A stretch of DNA of 64,000 bases from CALXVA01 sp944392465 (GCA_963931155.1 OZ006978.1:248001-312000), one strand, 5' to 3'; counted from the stretch's first letter, positions 46,993 to 57,526 are shown. Made by a program: numbers and translations. Notes: generated by a model not told the origin, from the letters alone.

Positions 46993-49243
46993 TTACTGTT
47001 CTAAATCTTGCAAACCTAATATATGTCTTTGAATTAATAAACAATCTACAGAACTAGGATTTTTATTGTTTTTTCTTACATTTCCTGCTTTTATATAAAT
47101 ACTTCCTAATTTTTCTATTTCTAATATATGTCTTTGTAATACTAATAGGTCTATACTATTTATTTTTCCATCTCCATTTACATCTCCATATAATACAACA
47201 TCATATTCTATTATTGGATTTTGCATTTCATCTAATATTTTTATTTTGCTTCCTGTTCCAACCAAACTTTTTCCTTCTATTTTTTCATTATTTTTGTTAT
47301 ATATTTCTATAATATAATTTGTATTTATTTTATTAATTATTTTTTCAACAGTATTATTTTTATTTTCTAGACCTGTAATAATATTATTAGTTATATTTAA
47401 TGTTTCATCAAATATTATTTCATCTTCGCCTATTTTTTTTATTACGTTTATTGCTACTTTTTTCGTAATATTATTTTCTCCTCTTATTTGTATATTTGTT
47501 GTTCCTATTTTTATTCCTGTTACAATTCCACTGTTATTTACACTTGCTATTTCTTGGTTTTCTGATAAATAAGTTACATCTTTATTGTCGGCATCATCCG
47601 GAACAAATACTGGATTTAATCTTACATTTTCACCTTCTTGTACAATATATGTGTCTAAACTTGTTATTATGTCTGTTAAAGGCGTGGTAACTTTTATATT
47701 AACAGAATCACTTACTCCATTTTTTGCCTTTGCATAAATTTTTGTTTCTCCTGATTTTACTCCTAAAATATATCCATCAGTACTTACTGTTGCAATATCT
47801 TCATTTTCTGAATAAATTTGAATGTTTTTTAATTCTACATCTTCTGGTTCAATTTTTATATTTAATTTTATTTTTTCTCCTTTATTTATAATATTTTTAT
47901 CAATACTTAATTCTATTTTATCTACTTGTACTTCTGGCACTTTTTCTATATATTCTCTAAAAACAAATCCAACCATTCCGTTTTGAAGTTTTACTCTATC
48001 CCATATTTCCCCCTTTTGCTTTCCTTTTGCAATCCTTGTCATCTCTTCTCCTGCCTGTAAACTAGTTAAAACTTCATATGATGTTCCCGGTCCTGTTCTA
48101 ACATTTAGTGTTGTTTGAACATTTGCAAAAACTTCTGTGTTGTCTTTTTCAAATTCGCTTTCAGATATTGCTGGACTTAATGATGGTAGTTCTGGCATGT
48201 TTTCATAAATTGGTATAATAAAAGACATTGGAGAGTCTAGTAAATTGCTTTTTTCATATCCGCTATATATTAATTTTGACTCACTATATGGTGCTAGTAC
48301 ATTTGTCATATATTGATGCCAAAACAATTCTCCTCCTTCTGTATCGTTTACATGAAATTTTTGTAGATATATTGTATTTTGTCCTAAATTGATATAACTA
48401 GACCCTATAAATATTGCTCCTCCTGTTATTGCCCTTGCTTTAGTGTTCCAAGGTATTAAATATTTCTCTTTTGTTGCTTCAGATGCTCCTTTTCCATTTT
48501 TCGCATATTTTAGTCCATTTATTATAGCTCCCATTGGTTCAGATGAACTTGTTGCTCCTATGTTATAGAAATTATATAATCCTTCATAACCAGCTACTTT
48601 TCCACTTATTGAGCTATGTGATAAAAAAGGGCCAACTTCTTGCTTTATTCTTGAAGCTAAGTGAAAAGCACTTACTTTTGATGTTTTGGCTGCAGATAAT
48701 ATAAGGTCTGAATATTCTTTATCTGTTACAATGTTTTGTCCACTTGAATTTAAATATTCTACTCTTCTATTGTAAAATTCTGTTCCGTATAATATTTTTT
48801 CTATTGATGTTTTTGTGTTTGTAGTGCTATTATATGACAATTCCTCGAACTGAAATACTCGTATATTATTTAAAAAATTACGTGTGTCCATTGCAAATTC
48901 AACTGCTTTTCTAGATGCATCTACCCAGCCACTATCTACTTCTACATTATATTCACCGAGGTTTTGTATTTTTCCAGCTATCAGTATATGATTTTGGTAC
49001 TAAATTTTTTCCAAAAATGTTTTCATTATCTATTACGTATTCCCAATCTAAATTTGTATATAATGCTTTAAACTCCCAATTAGGATGTTTTTTTTGTAAT
49101 TCTTCTATATATGGAGCTATATTTTTTGGAAACTCACTAGAAACATACATTTCTGTTTTAGCTACATTTCTATTTGTTAAAATAAAAGAAATTACAATAA
49201 TAGTAATTATTATTAAAATGCCTATTATAATTTTCTTTTTCAT
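46993..49243 (-). CDS. Secreted glucosaminidase with SH3, Big2 and dockerin, read through a CGGT +1 site
   Basis: The full 749-residue product starts at 49243 (AAGGAGG): signal/anchor (5-24), glucosaminidase domain (about 40-340) with LYTNLDWEYVI, MDTRNFLNN and FHLASRIKQEVG. The frame breaks at 48955-48958, where CGG is followed by TGA. CGGT read as Gly96 gives TKP-G-EYNVEVDSGWVDASRKAV and continues without loss. Then come an SH3 domain (about 370-435), two Big2-like Ig domains (about 440-605) and a dockerin (about 680-749). Its first repeat DVNGDGKINSID is intact; the second (NVRKNNKNPSSVD) has lost most Ca ligands. An internal ATG at 48891 would give only a leaderless fragment. Confidence 0.85.
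48955..48958 (-). other. Putative quadruplet codon CGGT (Gly) in glucosaminidase
   Basis: Zero frame reads CCT CGG TGA. Reading CGGT as Gly gives P-G-E-Y-N and bypasses the TGA. Confidence 0.72.
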
Positions 49244-49261
49244 ATTCCTCCTTTTCCTGCA

Positions 49262-49864
49262 CTATATCTTTCTTGCTTTTACTATGATTCTTTTGCTTGA
49301 ATAATCACTACATGTAATTAATGTAAGTTCTGTTTTTCCATTAGTTTGCTGTGATAAAACTTTTGTATTTTCTGGATCTACTTTATATACATCATAAACT
49401 AGATAATTTACTTGTCCATTAATATTGTCTATTAATTTTATGCTATCTCCTTTTTCAAGTTTTATAATATTATTAAACATGTTTTTTTTATTGTAATTAT
49501 GTGCAGCAATACAATAATTACCTATTTCATTTGGTTCTGGGCCAAAATACTTTGTTGGACATATCCACATTGCTTCTTCATCGTAATCTTCAAAAATATA
49601 AGTTTTTAAATTTATTTTTTCTATTTCCAATTGTGCTGAAACCACATAACCCTTATATTCATATGGTATTGTCTCTGTTTTTTTATATTCATTTATATTA
49701 TTTTGTACATTTTTTTCTTTATTAACCATATTTTGAATAATAATATTTGAAAAACTGCTTGGTTCTTCTTCTAATAAAGCTTCTCTATATATTCCATAAA
49801 CAACATTTCCTAAAAATATACCAATAAACAATATGACAAATAACTTTATTATGTTTTTTATCAT
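49262..49864 (-). CDS. Sortase
   Basis: 200 residues: N-terminal transmembrane anchor (5-25), then a sortase barrel with IAAHNYNKKNMF (catalytic His), LTLITCSDYS (catalytic Cys) and KRIIVKAR (Arg). It attaches LPxTG-type proteins to the wall. The adjacent upstream gene encodes an LPKTG protein, the likely substrate. Sortase class not certain. Confidence 0.9.
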   Translation of the reverse strand: MIKNIIKLFVILFIGIFLGNVVYGIYREALLEEEPSSFSNIIIQNMVNKEKNVQNNINEYKKTETIPYEYKGYVVSAQLEIEKINLKTYIFEDYDEEAMWICPTKYFGPEPNEIGNYCIAAHNYNKKNMFNNIIKLEKGDSIKLIDNINGQVNYLVYDVYKVDPENTKVLSQQTNGKTELTLITCSDYSSKRIIVKARKI

Positions 49865-49888
49865 ATGAGCTTATTATTTCCTTTCTAT

Positions 49889-49917
49889 GTAAGCTTCTAT
49901 ATAAAATAGAAGCTTAC
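49889..49917 (-). repeat. Perfect hairpin between LPKTG gene and sortase
   Basis: Arms GTAAGCTTCTAT/ATAGAAGCTTAC around a 5-base loop, without a T tract. It may limit readthrough or protect an RNA end. Confidence 0.5.
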
Positions 49918-49918
49918 A

Positions 49919-50998
49919 TTATTTTTGTTTTTTATAATTTTTCGTTATAATATATCCGCATACTAATACAGACATTATTGTTGCAATATATGCGTATTGA
50001 GGCATACCTGTTTTAGGTAATTCTTTAGGCAAGTTTTCTTCTTTTTTATTTGAACTATTTGTGCTATTATCATTGTTACCTACTGTGGTTTGATTGTTGT
50101 TTTCTTCATTATTCTCAGGTTTATCATTTTCGTTTTCTACCGCATCTTTGTCTGCTACACTAATATTAAATTCTTTTTGGACTATAACTTGATTTGAATT
50201 ATCCTTATCCAACACACTGAATTTTATTTTATATTCACCTATCTTATCAAAAGTTCCTGTTAGTATTAGCTCATTTTTTACATCTTTTCCTCCTAAAGAA
50301 TATCCTTTTGTACTTCCCCATCCATCTTTTAATACATCTACTTCTTGGCTTGTATCGTCCAATGCTGTTAGCTTAATGTTTGCATTTTCTGGTTTTTCTA
50401 TAACTTCAGCTTTTAGCATTACATTATCATAATTTCTACCCATACTTGAAGTTGTTAATAATTTAAATTCTTTTGCTTCGTTATCCACAATCTTTCCACT
50501 ATAATTTAAATCAAGCTTATAATCTTCATATCTTGGTTCTACTGTAACTTCTTTTTCTATTGCTGTAGTTATATCATCATATTCTTGAGATGCATCAGAA
50601 TTTGCAAGACCTTCTGCAGTTATAGAAAAATTCGTTGGATTAGTCGTAGTTAAATCAGCTTTAGCTCTAAATGTTACAGACATATTACTTCTTGGGTTTG
50701 TTCCACCGCTACTATCATAATAAGTAACTCTAACTCTTGTTCCATTATCATTTTCTGTTCCGCCTTCTGAGCTTACATATTCAAAAATACTATTATCATA
50801 CGCTACATCAAATGTATATGCTCCTAATTCTGTTCCAAAATTAATAGTTACTTTTACTTCTTCCCCTGGGGCCACTTTGGTTTTACTAGTATCTACAGTT
50901 ACTGAACCCAAAGGAATTGATGCTGCATATATTTTTATTTGCAACAAAAACATAACTAATATTAAAGTTATAAAAAAAGTTAATACTTTCTTTAACAT
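49919..50998 (-). CDS. LPKTG-anchored cohesin-like surface protein
   Basis: 359 residues from the second ATG (AGAAAGG seven bases upstream). Signal peptide (1-25), cohesin-like domain (about 28-150; VAPGEEVKVTINFG, YTFDVAYDNSIFEYVSSEGG), a second beta domain (about 160-275), an Asn/Glu linker and a sorting signal LPKTGMPQ, hydrophobic helix and KNYKKQK tail. The sortase gene follows. It is a candidate wall-linked receptor for the dockerin enzymes. Confidence 0.85.
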   Translation of the reverse strand: MLKKVLTFFITLILVMFLLQIKIYAASIPLGSVTVDTSKTKVAPGEEVKVTINFGTELGAYTFDVAYDNSIFEYVSSEGGTENDNGTRVRVTYYDSSGGTNPRSNMSVTFRAKADLTTTNPTNFSITAEGLANSDASQEYDDITTAIEKEVTVEPRYEDYKLDLNYSGKIVDNEAKEFKLLTTSSMGRNYDNVMLKAEVIEKPENANIKLTALDDTSQEVDVLKDGWGSTKGYSLGGKDVKNELILTGTFDKIGEYKIKFSVLDKDNSNQVIVQKEFNISVADKDAVENENDKPENNEENNNQTTVGNNDNSTNSSNKKEENLPKELPKTGMPQYAYIATIMSVLVCGYIITKNYKKQK

Positions 50999-51253
50999 AA
51001 GCATCCTTTCTCCATTAATTTTAATATTGAAAAAATTGGTTTAATGGCACCTTTTAATTTTTTCAATATTATTATGTGATAATTTTTTTTATTTATTTTT
51101 CCATTTTTTGAACCAAAAAATAAAATGCACTTTAATTTAGCCTTTCACAATATGTGTTTTATTTGCTAAATTTTGTGCATTTTATATGTTTTTTTATTCA
51201 TTAGAATTTGAGGGCAATAGCGATTGTAGCAATTAGTGTGAAAAACTTGTTTT

Positions 51254-51802
51254 TTACACTAATTCATTTACAATTGTTTTAAATTGTGCTTCTGTTAGAG
51301 TCCCTTGGTGTTTTGTATATTCTATATTTCCATTATCATCCATTTCTTGTTTAAAATTATCTGAATCCCCGTAATAAGTATATGCTGTGCCATCGCTATT
51401 TACAAAAACTTCTGCTGGAGCTTTTGTAATTTCATAATAATCTGCAAGCCTACTGTTTAAATCGAAATCAACCATTTGAATAACTGCTTTTCTTTCATAT
51501 TTATCTGCCATTTTTTCTATAGTAGATTTAAAGTCATCGTCTTTATCATCAACAAAGCATAATATAATTGGCAGACCTTTATTTTTAATATAATCAATGC
51601 TTACACTCATGTTTTCTCCTGTAACTATGTCTATATCAGGAAGTGCTACTTTTGTTTCACTTGTCTGTTCTAAAAGCATTTCTTCACTTGCCATATCATT
51701 ATTTTGTGAATTTTCAGAATCTTTTCCCCAGAATTTTATGCCTAAAACTATTAGAACTATTAAAACTACTATAACTATAAATATTAAAATTTTTTTCTTC
51801 AT
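51254..51802 (-). CDS. Membrane-anchored thioredoxin-fold protein lacking CxxC
   Basis: 182 residues: TM anchor (4-24), linker, then a thioredoxin-like fold (about 65-180) with LPIILCFVDDKDDDF where CxxC would be and ITKAPAEVFVNSDG as the cis-Pro region. Without the active-site pair it is unlikely to be a redox enzyme. A hairpin overlaps its stop codon. Start has AAGGAG. Confidence 0.65.
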   Translation of the reverse strand: MKKKILIFIVIVVLIVLIVLGIKFWGKDSENSQNNDMASEEMLLEQTSETKVALPDIDIVTGENMSVSIDYIKNKGLPIILCFVDDKDDDFKSTIEKMADKYERKAVIQMVDFDLNSRLADYYEITKAPAEVFVNSDGTAYTYYGDSDNFKQEMDDNGNIEYTKHQGTLTEAQFKTIVNELV

Positions 51803-51909
51803 TACAATCTCCTTTTCTAAAAAATTTTTTCTTTTGATTTTTTATTTCTATTAAATAATAGCATTAACGCAAATCCTATGTCAATAATTTTTTTCTTGCA
51901 GTATATGAT

Positions 51910-52542
51910 TTATTTTCTTATTTTTCTTAAATTATTATATACTTCATATGTAATTTCCACATCTTTTAAACCTCTATGTGCACCTTTATAGCTAACATTA
52001 AAAAACTCAGCTAATGTTCCCAATTTATAATTTATACTATTAGGAATTAATCTTCTTGCCATACACAAAGTATCCACATAATCATTATTTAAATTGTAAT
52101 TTAAATATTTTTTGCAATTATAACTTAAAAAACCTAAATCGAATGTTACATTATGCCCAATAATTATATCTTTTCCTGTAAAACTTATAAATTCTTTTAA
52201 TACATCACTAATTTTTTTACCTGTTTGTAACATTTCATCTGTAATTCCTGTTAATCTTGTAGTAAAAGGTTCTAAGTTTTTATTGATTTTTATAAGTTGG
52301 TTATATTTTTGTATAATCTGATTGTTTTCTACTCTTATTGCTCCAATTTCTATAATATCATCTTTAACTGGTGAAAATCCTGTTGTTTCTATATCTACCA
52401 AAACATAATCATCTACAAATTTATTTAAATTAATCCCTTTACTTTTTTCATCTTTTTGAATGTCTCCAAATATATCAAAACTCACTTGTGTATTATCATC
52501 ATCTATGTTTTTATTATTTTCTCTACTATTATAATTATACAT
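51910..52542 (-). CDS. DnaQ-family 3'-5' exonuclease (DEDDh)
   Basis: 210 residues: VLVDIETTGFSPVKDDIIEIGAI (DE), IIGHNVTFDLGFL (D) and HRGLKDVEIT (H..D), the full DEDDh set. Similar to the PolC exonuclease domain or epsilon subunit; a stand-alone nuclease. Confidence 0.87.
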   Translation of the reverse strand: MYNYNSRENNKNIDDDNTQVSFDIFGDIQKDEKSKGINLNKFVDDYVLVDIETTGFSPVKDDIIEIGAIRVENNQIIQKYNQLIKINKNLEPFTTRLTGITDEMLQTGKKISDVLKEFISFTGKDIIIGHNVTFDLGFLSYNCKKYLNYNLNNDYVDTLCMARRLIPNSINYKLGTLAEFFNVSYKGAHRGLKDVEITYEVYNNLRKIRK

Positions 52543-52681
52543 TTTATTTTCTCCATTTCTTGTTTCTTATGTTTTTCTATTTTATCATAAAAATTAATTT
52601 TTCGCATAATTTTTGTTAATCTTTTATAATTTTATTTTAATAATTTATATGTAACTTATGCAATTTTAATAATATAATATT

Positions 52682-53395
52682 TTAATTTTCAAATTCTTTT
52701 GATAGTTTTTTTATTGCTTTGGTTTCTATTCTAGATACATACGAACGAGAAATTCCCATCATCTCAGCTATTTCGTGCTGAGTTTTCGGTTTAGATCCAT
52801 CTAATCCAAATCTAAGTTCTATTATACTCCTTTCTCTTTGTTTTAAAATTTCTTTCATTTTTTTGTACAATTTTTTTATTTTAAATTTTAAATCAACTTC
52901 ATCTTCTATACTTTTCTCATCATTTTCTAAAACTTCTTGTAGTACTACTGTATTTCCATCTTTATCATTTCCTATTGGATCTTCTAAATATACTTCAGAA
53001 TTTAGTTTTTTTGTACTTCTTAAATACATTAATATTTCATTATCTATGCATCTTGCAACATATGTAGCAAGCCTTACTCCTTTAGATGGTTCAAAACTGT
53101 TTATTCCTTTTATTAATCCTATTGTACCTATAGATATCAAATCTTCTTGATCTACTTTTGATGTACTGTACTTTTTGGTTATATGTGCAACTAATCTTAA
53201 ATTTCTTTCTATTAAAATGTTTTTTGCTTCTTCGTCACCTGCTTTCATCTTCTCTAAGTATACCTTTTCTTCAGTTGCTGATAATGGCTCTGGAAACAAA
53301 TTATTATTAGATATGTAGCCTAATAAAAATACTGCTGATTTTAAAAACTCTATAAAGCCAATGATTCCTAATCCTCCACAAATACTAGTAAACAT
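52682..53395 (-). CDS. sigK: RNA polymerase sporulation sigma factor SigK
   Basis: 237 residues from the ATG at 53395 (GGAGGTG six bases upstream). N-terminal hydrophobic pro-region (GFIEFLKSAVFLLGYI) followed by NNNLFPEPLSATEE, region 2 (NLRLVAHITKKY, DLISIGTIGLIKGINSF) and region 4 helix-turn-helix (TQHEIAEMMGISRSYVSRIE). It is the late mother-cell sigma factor. The gene is continuous, with no skin-type interruption. It shows the host belongs to a spore-forming line. Confidence 0.9.
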   Translation of the reverse strand: MFTSICGGLGIIGFIEFLKSAVFLLGYISNNNLFPEPLSATEEKVYLEKMKAGDEEAKNILIERNLRLVAHITKKYSTSKVDQEDLISIGTIGLIKGINSFEPSKGVRLATYVARCIDNEILMYLRSTKKLNSEVYLEDPIGNDKDGNTVVLQEVLENDEKSIEDEVDLKFKIKKLYKKMKEILKQRERSIIELRFGLDGSKPKTQHEIAEMMGISRSYVSRIETKAIKKLSKEFEN

Positions 53396-53636
53396 AAATG
53401 CACCTCCAACTGACTTATACATAAATTATATGTATTTATATTTTGAAAGTGCATGACCTTAAAAATTATACTTTGAATTTATTTTTATATCTTAATTTTT
53501 ATTTAACATTTCATTGTAATATTTTTTTAGTAATTACATATCTTTTATAGTAATTGGCATAGCTGTTTTAGTATAGGGAGATTTTTTGTTTTTCCTATCC
53601 TAGAACAAATTATCATATGAAATGGAATGATTATTA

Positions 53637-54428
53637 TTGGTAACAAGATTTTTTACTGGTATATTGCTAGGTTCTGGGGCAATACTTCCTGGCATTAGTA
53701 GTGGTGTAATTTGTGTAATTCTAGGAATATATGACAAAATCATTAATTCTTTAACAAATCTATTTAAAGATTTCAAAACTAATTTTACTTATTTGCTACC
53801 TTTAATACTTGGTGGCATTATAGGTGTCTTTTTAGTAGGAAACATTCTAAAATTACTTTTTAATACTTTTCCTACGCAAACTAGTTTTGCTTTTATAGGT
53901 TTAATTTTAGGCTCAATTCCTGTTTTAATAAAAAAAGTAAATTCAGAGCATTTTTTTAAAGCAAGATATTTATTTTTTGCTTTAACTTCATTTATTATTG
54001 GTTGTGTTTTAGTTGTAATTGAAAATAAACTAAATACTAATTTTAATAGTACAATTTCTATACCATACCTTATATTATCTGGATTTTTAATGTCAATAGG
54101 TGTTGTTATTCCTGGTATAAGTAATACTCTTATTTTAATGTGTATTGGTATTTACCCTGTTTATCTAAATGCGATTACAACTTTAAATTTTAGTGTTTTG
54201 TTTCCAATGGGAATTGGTTTAATTATAGGTGCAATTATATTTATATTCATTATGAAAGCATTATTTAAACATTTCTACATGCCTACATATTATTCTATTA
54301 TTGGTTTTACTTTAGGTAGTATTTTTGTATTATATTCTCCTTTGAGTTTTGATTTTGCAGGTCTTGTATCTGTTTTACTTCTAATTACGGGGTATAAAAT
54401 AGCAAATAAATTAGAAGGATTAAATTAA
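53637..54428 (+). CDS. DUF368 multi-pass membrane protein
   Basis: 263 residues with 7-8 helices. GSGAILPGISSGVICVILGIYDKII and SIGVVIPGISNTLILMCIGIY are the family's internally repeated PGxS motifs. The family has been linked to undecaprenyl phosphate recycling (PopT). The start is probably TTG at 53637 with GGAA nearby; weak. Confidence 0.85.
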   Translation: MVTRFFTGILLGSGAILPGISSGVICVILGIYDKIINSLTNLFKDFKTNFTYLLPLILGGIIGVFLVGNILKLLFNTFPTQTSFAFIGLILGSIPVLIKKVNSEHFFKARYLFFALTSFIIGCVLVVIENKLNTNFNSTISIPYLILSGFLMSIGVVIPGISNTLILMCIGIYPVYLNAITTLNFSVLFPMGIGLIIGAIIFIFIMKALFKHFYMPTYYSIIGFTLGSIFVLYSPLSFDFAGLVSVLLLITGYKIANKLEGLN

Positions 54429-54487
54429 ACAAATTATTTTTTTCAACTTTTTAGTAATTGTATCATTTTTATTATTAATCCCAAAAC

Positions 54488-54624
54488 AGAACAAAGCGAC
54501 GCAGTCGCCCTTTGTTCTTGCCGATTTGAGTTTCCGACGTCAAGGAGGAAATCTCAAAGGCAATAGCGATTATAGCCTTTTTATGTAATAGGAATTTCGG
54601 AGAAATTTCCTATTACATAAAAAA
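54488..54624. repeat. Intergenic hairpin repeat, copy 2
   Basis: Same sequence as 58213-58347: a GAACAAAG palindrome, a GCC...GGC stem and the palindrome TATGTAATAGGAATTTC/GAAATTTCCTATTACATA. Confidence 0.88.
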
Positions 54625-54651
54625 GACCGTCTTTCTTAACGGTCTTTTTAC
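54620..54651. terminator. Bidirectional terminator between DUF368 and U32 genes
   Basis: Arms AAAAGACCGT/ACGGTCTTTT with T runs. Confidence 0.8.
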
Positions 54652-54682
54652 TAAATATGAAATTTCAAAATATCTTTCGTGT

Positions 54683-55915
54683 TTATTTCTTTCTTCTTAA
54701 AATCCAACCATTTTCAGATTTAATAGGAAGCTTCATTTTTATGCTTTGTCCAGCTTTTCCTGGGTTCACAAACTCAACCTCTTCATTTGTTTCTGTATCC
54801 CATAACTTCTCAATTGTAAATTCAACTGGTGTAATTTCTCCTGGAATTAATATTTGCATTGTATCTCCTACTATAAGTTTATTTCTAATTTCAATAATTG
54901 ATTTATTCTCATCATACTCAATTATTTTTCCACCAAACTCGTAATCTGGATTATACTGTTTTCCTTCATATTCTTGGAAATCTTTATTGTTTCTATCATT
55001 AAAATAAAATGTTGTAAGTCCTCTTGTTTTTGTTTTTTCAAGTTCTTTTAGATATTTTCTATAATCATAGTTCTCTGGATCTTGCATATAGTCATCTATA
55101 GCGTTCCTATAGCTGTTTACAACACTTGCTAAATAATATTCGGTTTTTAGCCTGCCTTCTATTTTTAAACTATCTATTCCCATTTCTATAATTTCTGGTA
55201 CTTCTTTTATTAAGCATAAATCTTTTGATGAAAATATATATGTTCCCTTTTCATCATATTCAACTGGCATTAAATTACCTGGATTATTATGTTCTTCTAC
55301 ATATACATTATATGCCCATCTACAACTTTGAGCACAATCCCCCAAGTTTGCACTCCTTGATGCTAAGAAGTCACTTAAGAAACATCTTCCAGAGTATCCA
55401 AAGCAAATTGCTCCATGAACAAATATCTCCACTTCTAAATCATCTGGTTTATTTTTCATTAATTCTTTTATTTGCTCTTTATTCATCTCTCTGCCTAGTA
55501 TTACTCTTTTAGCACCATTTTTGTACCAAAAGTTAGCAGAATGATAACTTATAGTATTTGCCTGTGTGCTCACATGTATATCTACATCTGGAGCATATTC
55601 CTTTAAAATTTCAATAACTCCACCATCTGAAGCAATTATTCCATCTACTTTTAGTTCATTTAACATTTTTGCTTGTTTTTTTATTTCTTCATAATATTCA
55701 TCCCATGCATATATGTTTATTGTTGCATAAACCTTTTTTCCTAAGCTATGTGCATATTCTATTGTTTTTGCTAAATCATCATTGTTTACTTCTGCTCTAC
55801 TTCTTAATGATAAAGCTCCTGTTCCACAATATACTGCATCTGCCCCATATAAAAAAGCGGTTTTTGCTTTTTCAAAAGAACCTGCTGGTGCTAATAATTC
55901 TGGTTTTTTCATCAT
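54683..55915 (-). CDS. U32 family protein, TrhP-type tRNA hydroxylation
   Basis: 410 residues: PELLAPAGSFEKAKTAFLYGADAVYCG at the start, then IFVHGAICFGYSGRCFLSDF, RSANLGDCAQSCRW and LKIEGRLKT (U32 and Cys motifs for an Fe-S site). TrhP/YrrN-O proteins hydroxylate U34 of tRNAs. A TrmR-like methyltransferase for the next step is encoded at 57565-58155. Confidence 0.87.
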   Translation of the reverse strand: MMKKPELLAPAGSFEKAKTAFLYGADAVYCGTGALSLRSRAEVNNDDLAKTIEYAHSLGKKVYATINIYAWDEYYEEIKKQAKMLNELKVDGIIASDGGVIEILKEYAPDVDIHVSTQANTISYHSANFWYKNGAKRVILGREMNKEQIKELMKNKPDDLEVEIFVHGAICFGYSGRCFLSDFLASRSANLGDCAQSCRWAYNVYVEEHNNPGNLMPVEYDEKGTYIFSSKDLCLIKEVPEIIEMGIDSLKIEGRLKTEYYLASVVNSYRNAIDDYMQDPENYDYRKYLKELEKTKTRGLTTFYFNDRNNKDFQEYEGKQYNPDYEFGGKIIEYDENKSIIEIRNKLIVGDTMQILIPGEITPVEFTIEKLWDTETNEEVEFVNPGKAGQSIKMKLPIKSENGWILRRKK

Positions 55916-55988
55916 TTTTTCCTTTCTTTCATAATATATTTATAAATTTATAAACTTTACAATAATATCTTATATATACTTTTTTCTT

Positions 55989-56498
55989 TTATTTTAATCT
56001 ATCATCAAAATATCCGCTAATTTCTTCTAAGCCATCAAAATTAGCATGCCTTACTATCTCGTAAGCAACAATTGCAACTGAATTTGCCAAATTTAATGAC
56101 CTTAAAGTAGGTCTCATTGGTATTCTAACTGTTTTATCTATATATTTTAAAAGTATATCTTCTGGCAATCCTTTAGTTTCTTTTCCAAATAAAGCAAATA
56201 CTTCATCCATTTGCTCATATTTTGGTTCTGAATAAACATGTTTTCCTTTTGTTGTTACAAAAAACATATTATTTTCCTCTGGCTTGTATTTTTCTAAAAA
56301 CTTTTCAAATGACAAATGCTCTTCTATTTCTAATTTGTCCCAATAATCCAAACCTGCCCTTTTAACTGCTTTTTCAGATATACTAAATCCTAATGGATGT
56401 ACCAAATGAAGTTTAGCTCCAATGGCTGCACAAGTTCTTGCTATATTACCTGTGTTTTGTGGTATCTCTGGTTCTACAAGTACTATATTCAGTTTCAT
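55989..56498 (-). CDS. trmL: tRNA (cytidine/uridine-34-2'-O)-methyltransferase TrmL
   Basis: 169 residues from the ATG at 56498 (GGAGG seven bases upstream): MKLNIVLVEPEIPQNTGNIAR, LVHPLGFSI, FALFGKETKGLPEDIL and MRPTLRSLNLANSVAIVAYE, a small SPOUT enzyme. It methylates the wobble ribose of tRNA-Leu. Confidence 0.93.
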   Translation of the reverse strand: MKLNIVLVEPEIPQNTGNIARTCAAIGAKLHLVHPLGFSISEKAVKRAGLDYWDKLEIEEHLSFEKFLEKYKPEENNMFFVTTKGKHVYSEPKYEQMDEVFALFGKETKGLPEDILLKYIDKTVRIPMRPTLRSLNLANSVAIVAYEIVRHANFDGLEEISGYFDDRLK

Positions 56499-56769
56499 TT
56501 TAACCTCCATTTTTATTTCAAACTAAACTATATATTATTTCTAAATTTTTTCTTATTTTAACACATCTATTATACTACTTTTTTAAGCCAATGAAAAGAC
56601 TTGTATATAAAGTATTTTATAACAAATACATTTTTACTTTACAAAATTGCATTTATTTTTTTACTTGACAATCAAATACATTTCTTAATTTAATTTTTTA
56701 TTAAGACAATTTACTTTTATATAAAAATTTGGTATTATATATATCGTACTTAATGAAAGGAATTTAAAA

Positions 56770-57387
56770 ATGGGAAAATCTATTAGACTAGATAATAAGA
56801 TAAAAACTGAAACAAAAGATACAGAACTAATAGTAACAAAAAAAACAGGTATTAAAGAAAGAAAGAAATTGCCAAGGATTTATTTATATTTCATATATTT
56901 CCTTATTTTTGCATTTATAGGTTGGCTTTTAGAAACAGCATTTAGTTTTTACTCTTTAGGTCATTTTACTAAAAGAGGTTTTTTATATGGTCCATTATGC
57001 CCAATCTATGGCTGGGGTGCTTTAATACTTATTATGTTTTTTAGCACATATAAAAGACATAATTTAAAATTGTTTATATATTCAGCTGTGGTTTTTTCAA
57101 TATTTGAATATATTGTTGGTTACTGTTTAGATGCATTATTCTCATTAAAATTATGGGATTATACAGCTGATGTTTTAAACTTAAATGGTAGAATAAGTAT
57201 TTTTTATTCTTTTGCATGGGGAATTATTGCAATATTATTTATAAATTTAATTTACCCATTTTTTAAAAAGAAAATAAATTTAATCCTTTCAAAAATACCA
57301 TATAAGTTACAAGTAACTTTTGTATATATATTATTTGGCGTTTTTGTAACAGATACCGTGCTTTCATGCATACGTTATTTATTATAA
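56770..57387 (+). CDS. Putative ABC transporter permease-like membrane protein (PF06541)
   Basis: 205 residues with 5 helices: FAFIGWLLETAFSFYSLGHF and RGFLYGPLCPIYGWGAL are characteristic of the CmpB-like family. It has no ATPase partner here. Start has GAAAGGAA. Confidence 0.82.
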   Translation: MGKSIRLDNKIKTETKDTELIVTKKTGIKERKKLPRIYLYFIYFLIFAFIGWLLETAFSFYSLGHFTKRGFLYGPLCPIYGWGALILIMFFSTYKRHNLKLFIYSAVVFSIFEYIVGYCLDALFSLKLWDYTADVLNLNGRISIFYSFAWGIIAILFINLIYPFFKKKINLILSKIPYKLQVTFVYILFGVFVTDTVLSCIRYLL

Positions 57388-57479
57388 ATATTATAATAGT
57401 TACCATAAATTTATCATTAATCAATTTTTTTAAATTATATATAACATATAAATATAACATTGGAAACCAATGTACAAAT

Positions 57480-57526
57480 GCGGTCTAGAACAAAGCGACG
57501 AAGTTACCCTTTATTCTAGACCGTAT
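57480..57526. terminator. Terminator hairpin with CGGTCTAGAACAAAG arms
   Basis: Arms CGGTCTAGAACAAAG/CTTTATTCTAGACCG between convergent genes; its core is the repeat-family word AACAAAGCGACG. Confidence 0.75.

Noticed and set aside
48953..48958. TGA after CGG as a selenocysteine or reassigned stop
   Set aside because: Reading through TGA stays in the wrong frame: downstream homology is only found in the +1 frame. The other sites have TAG or no stop at all.
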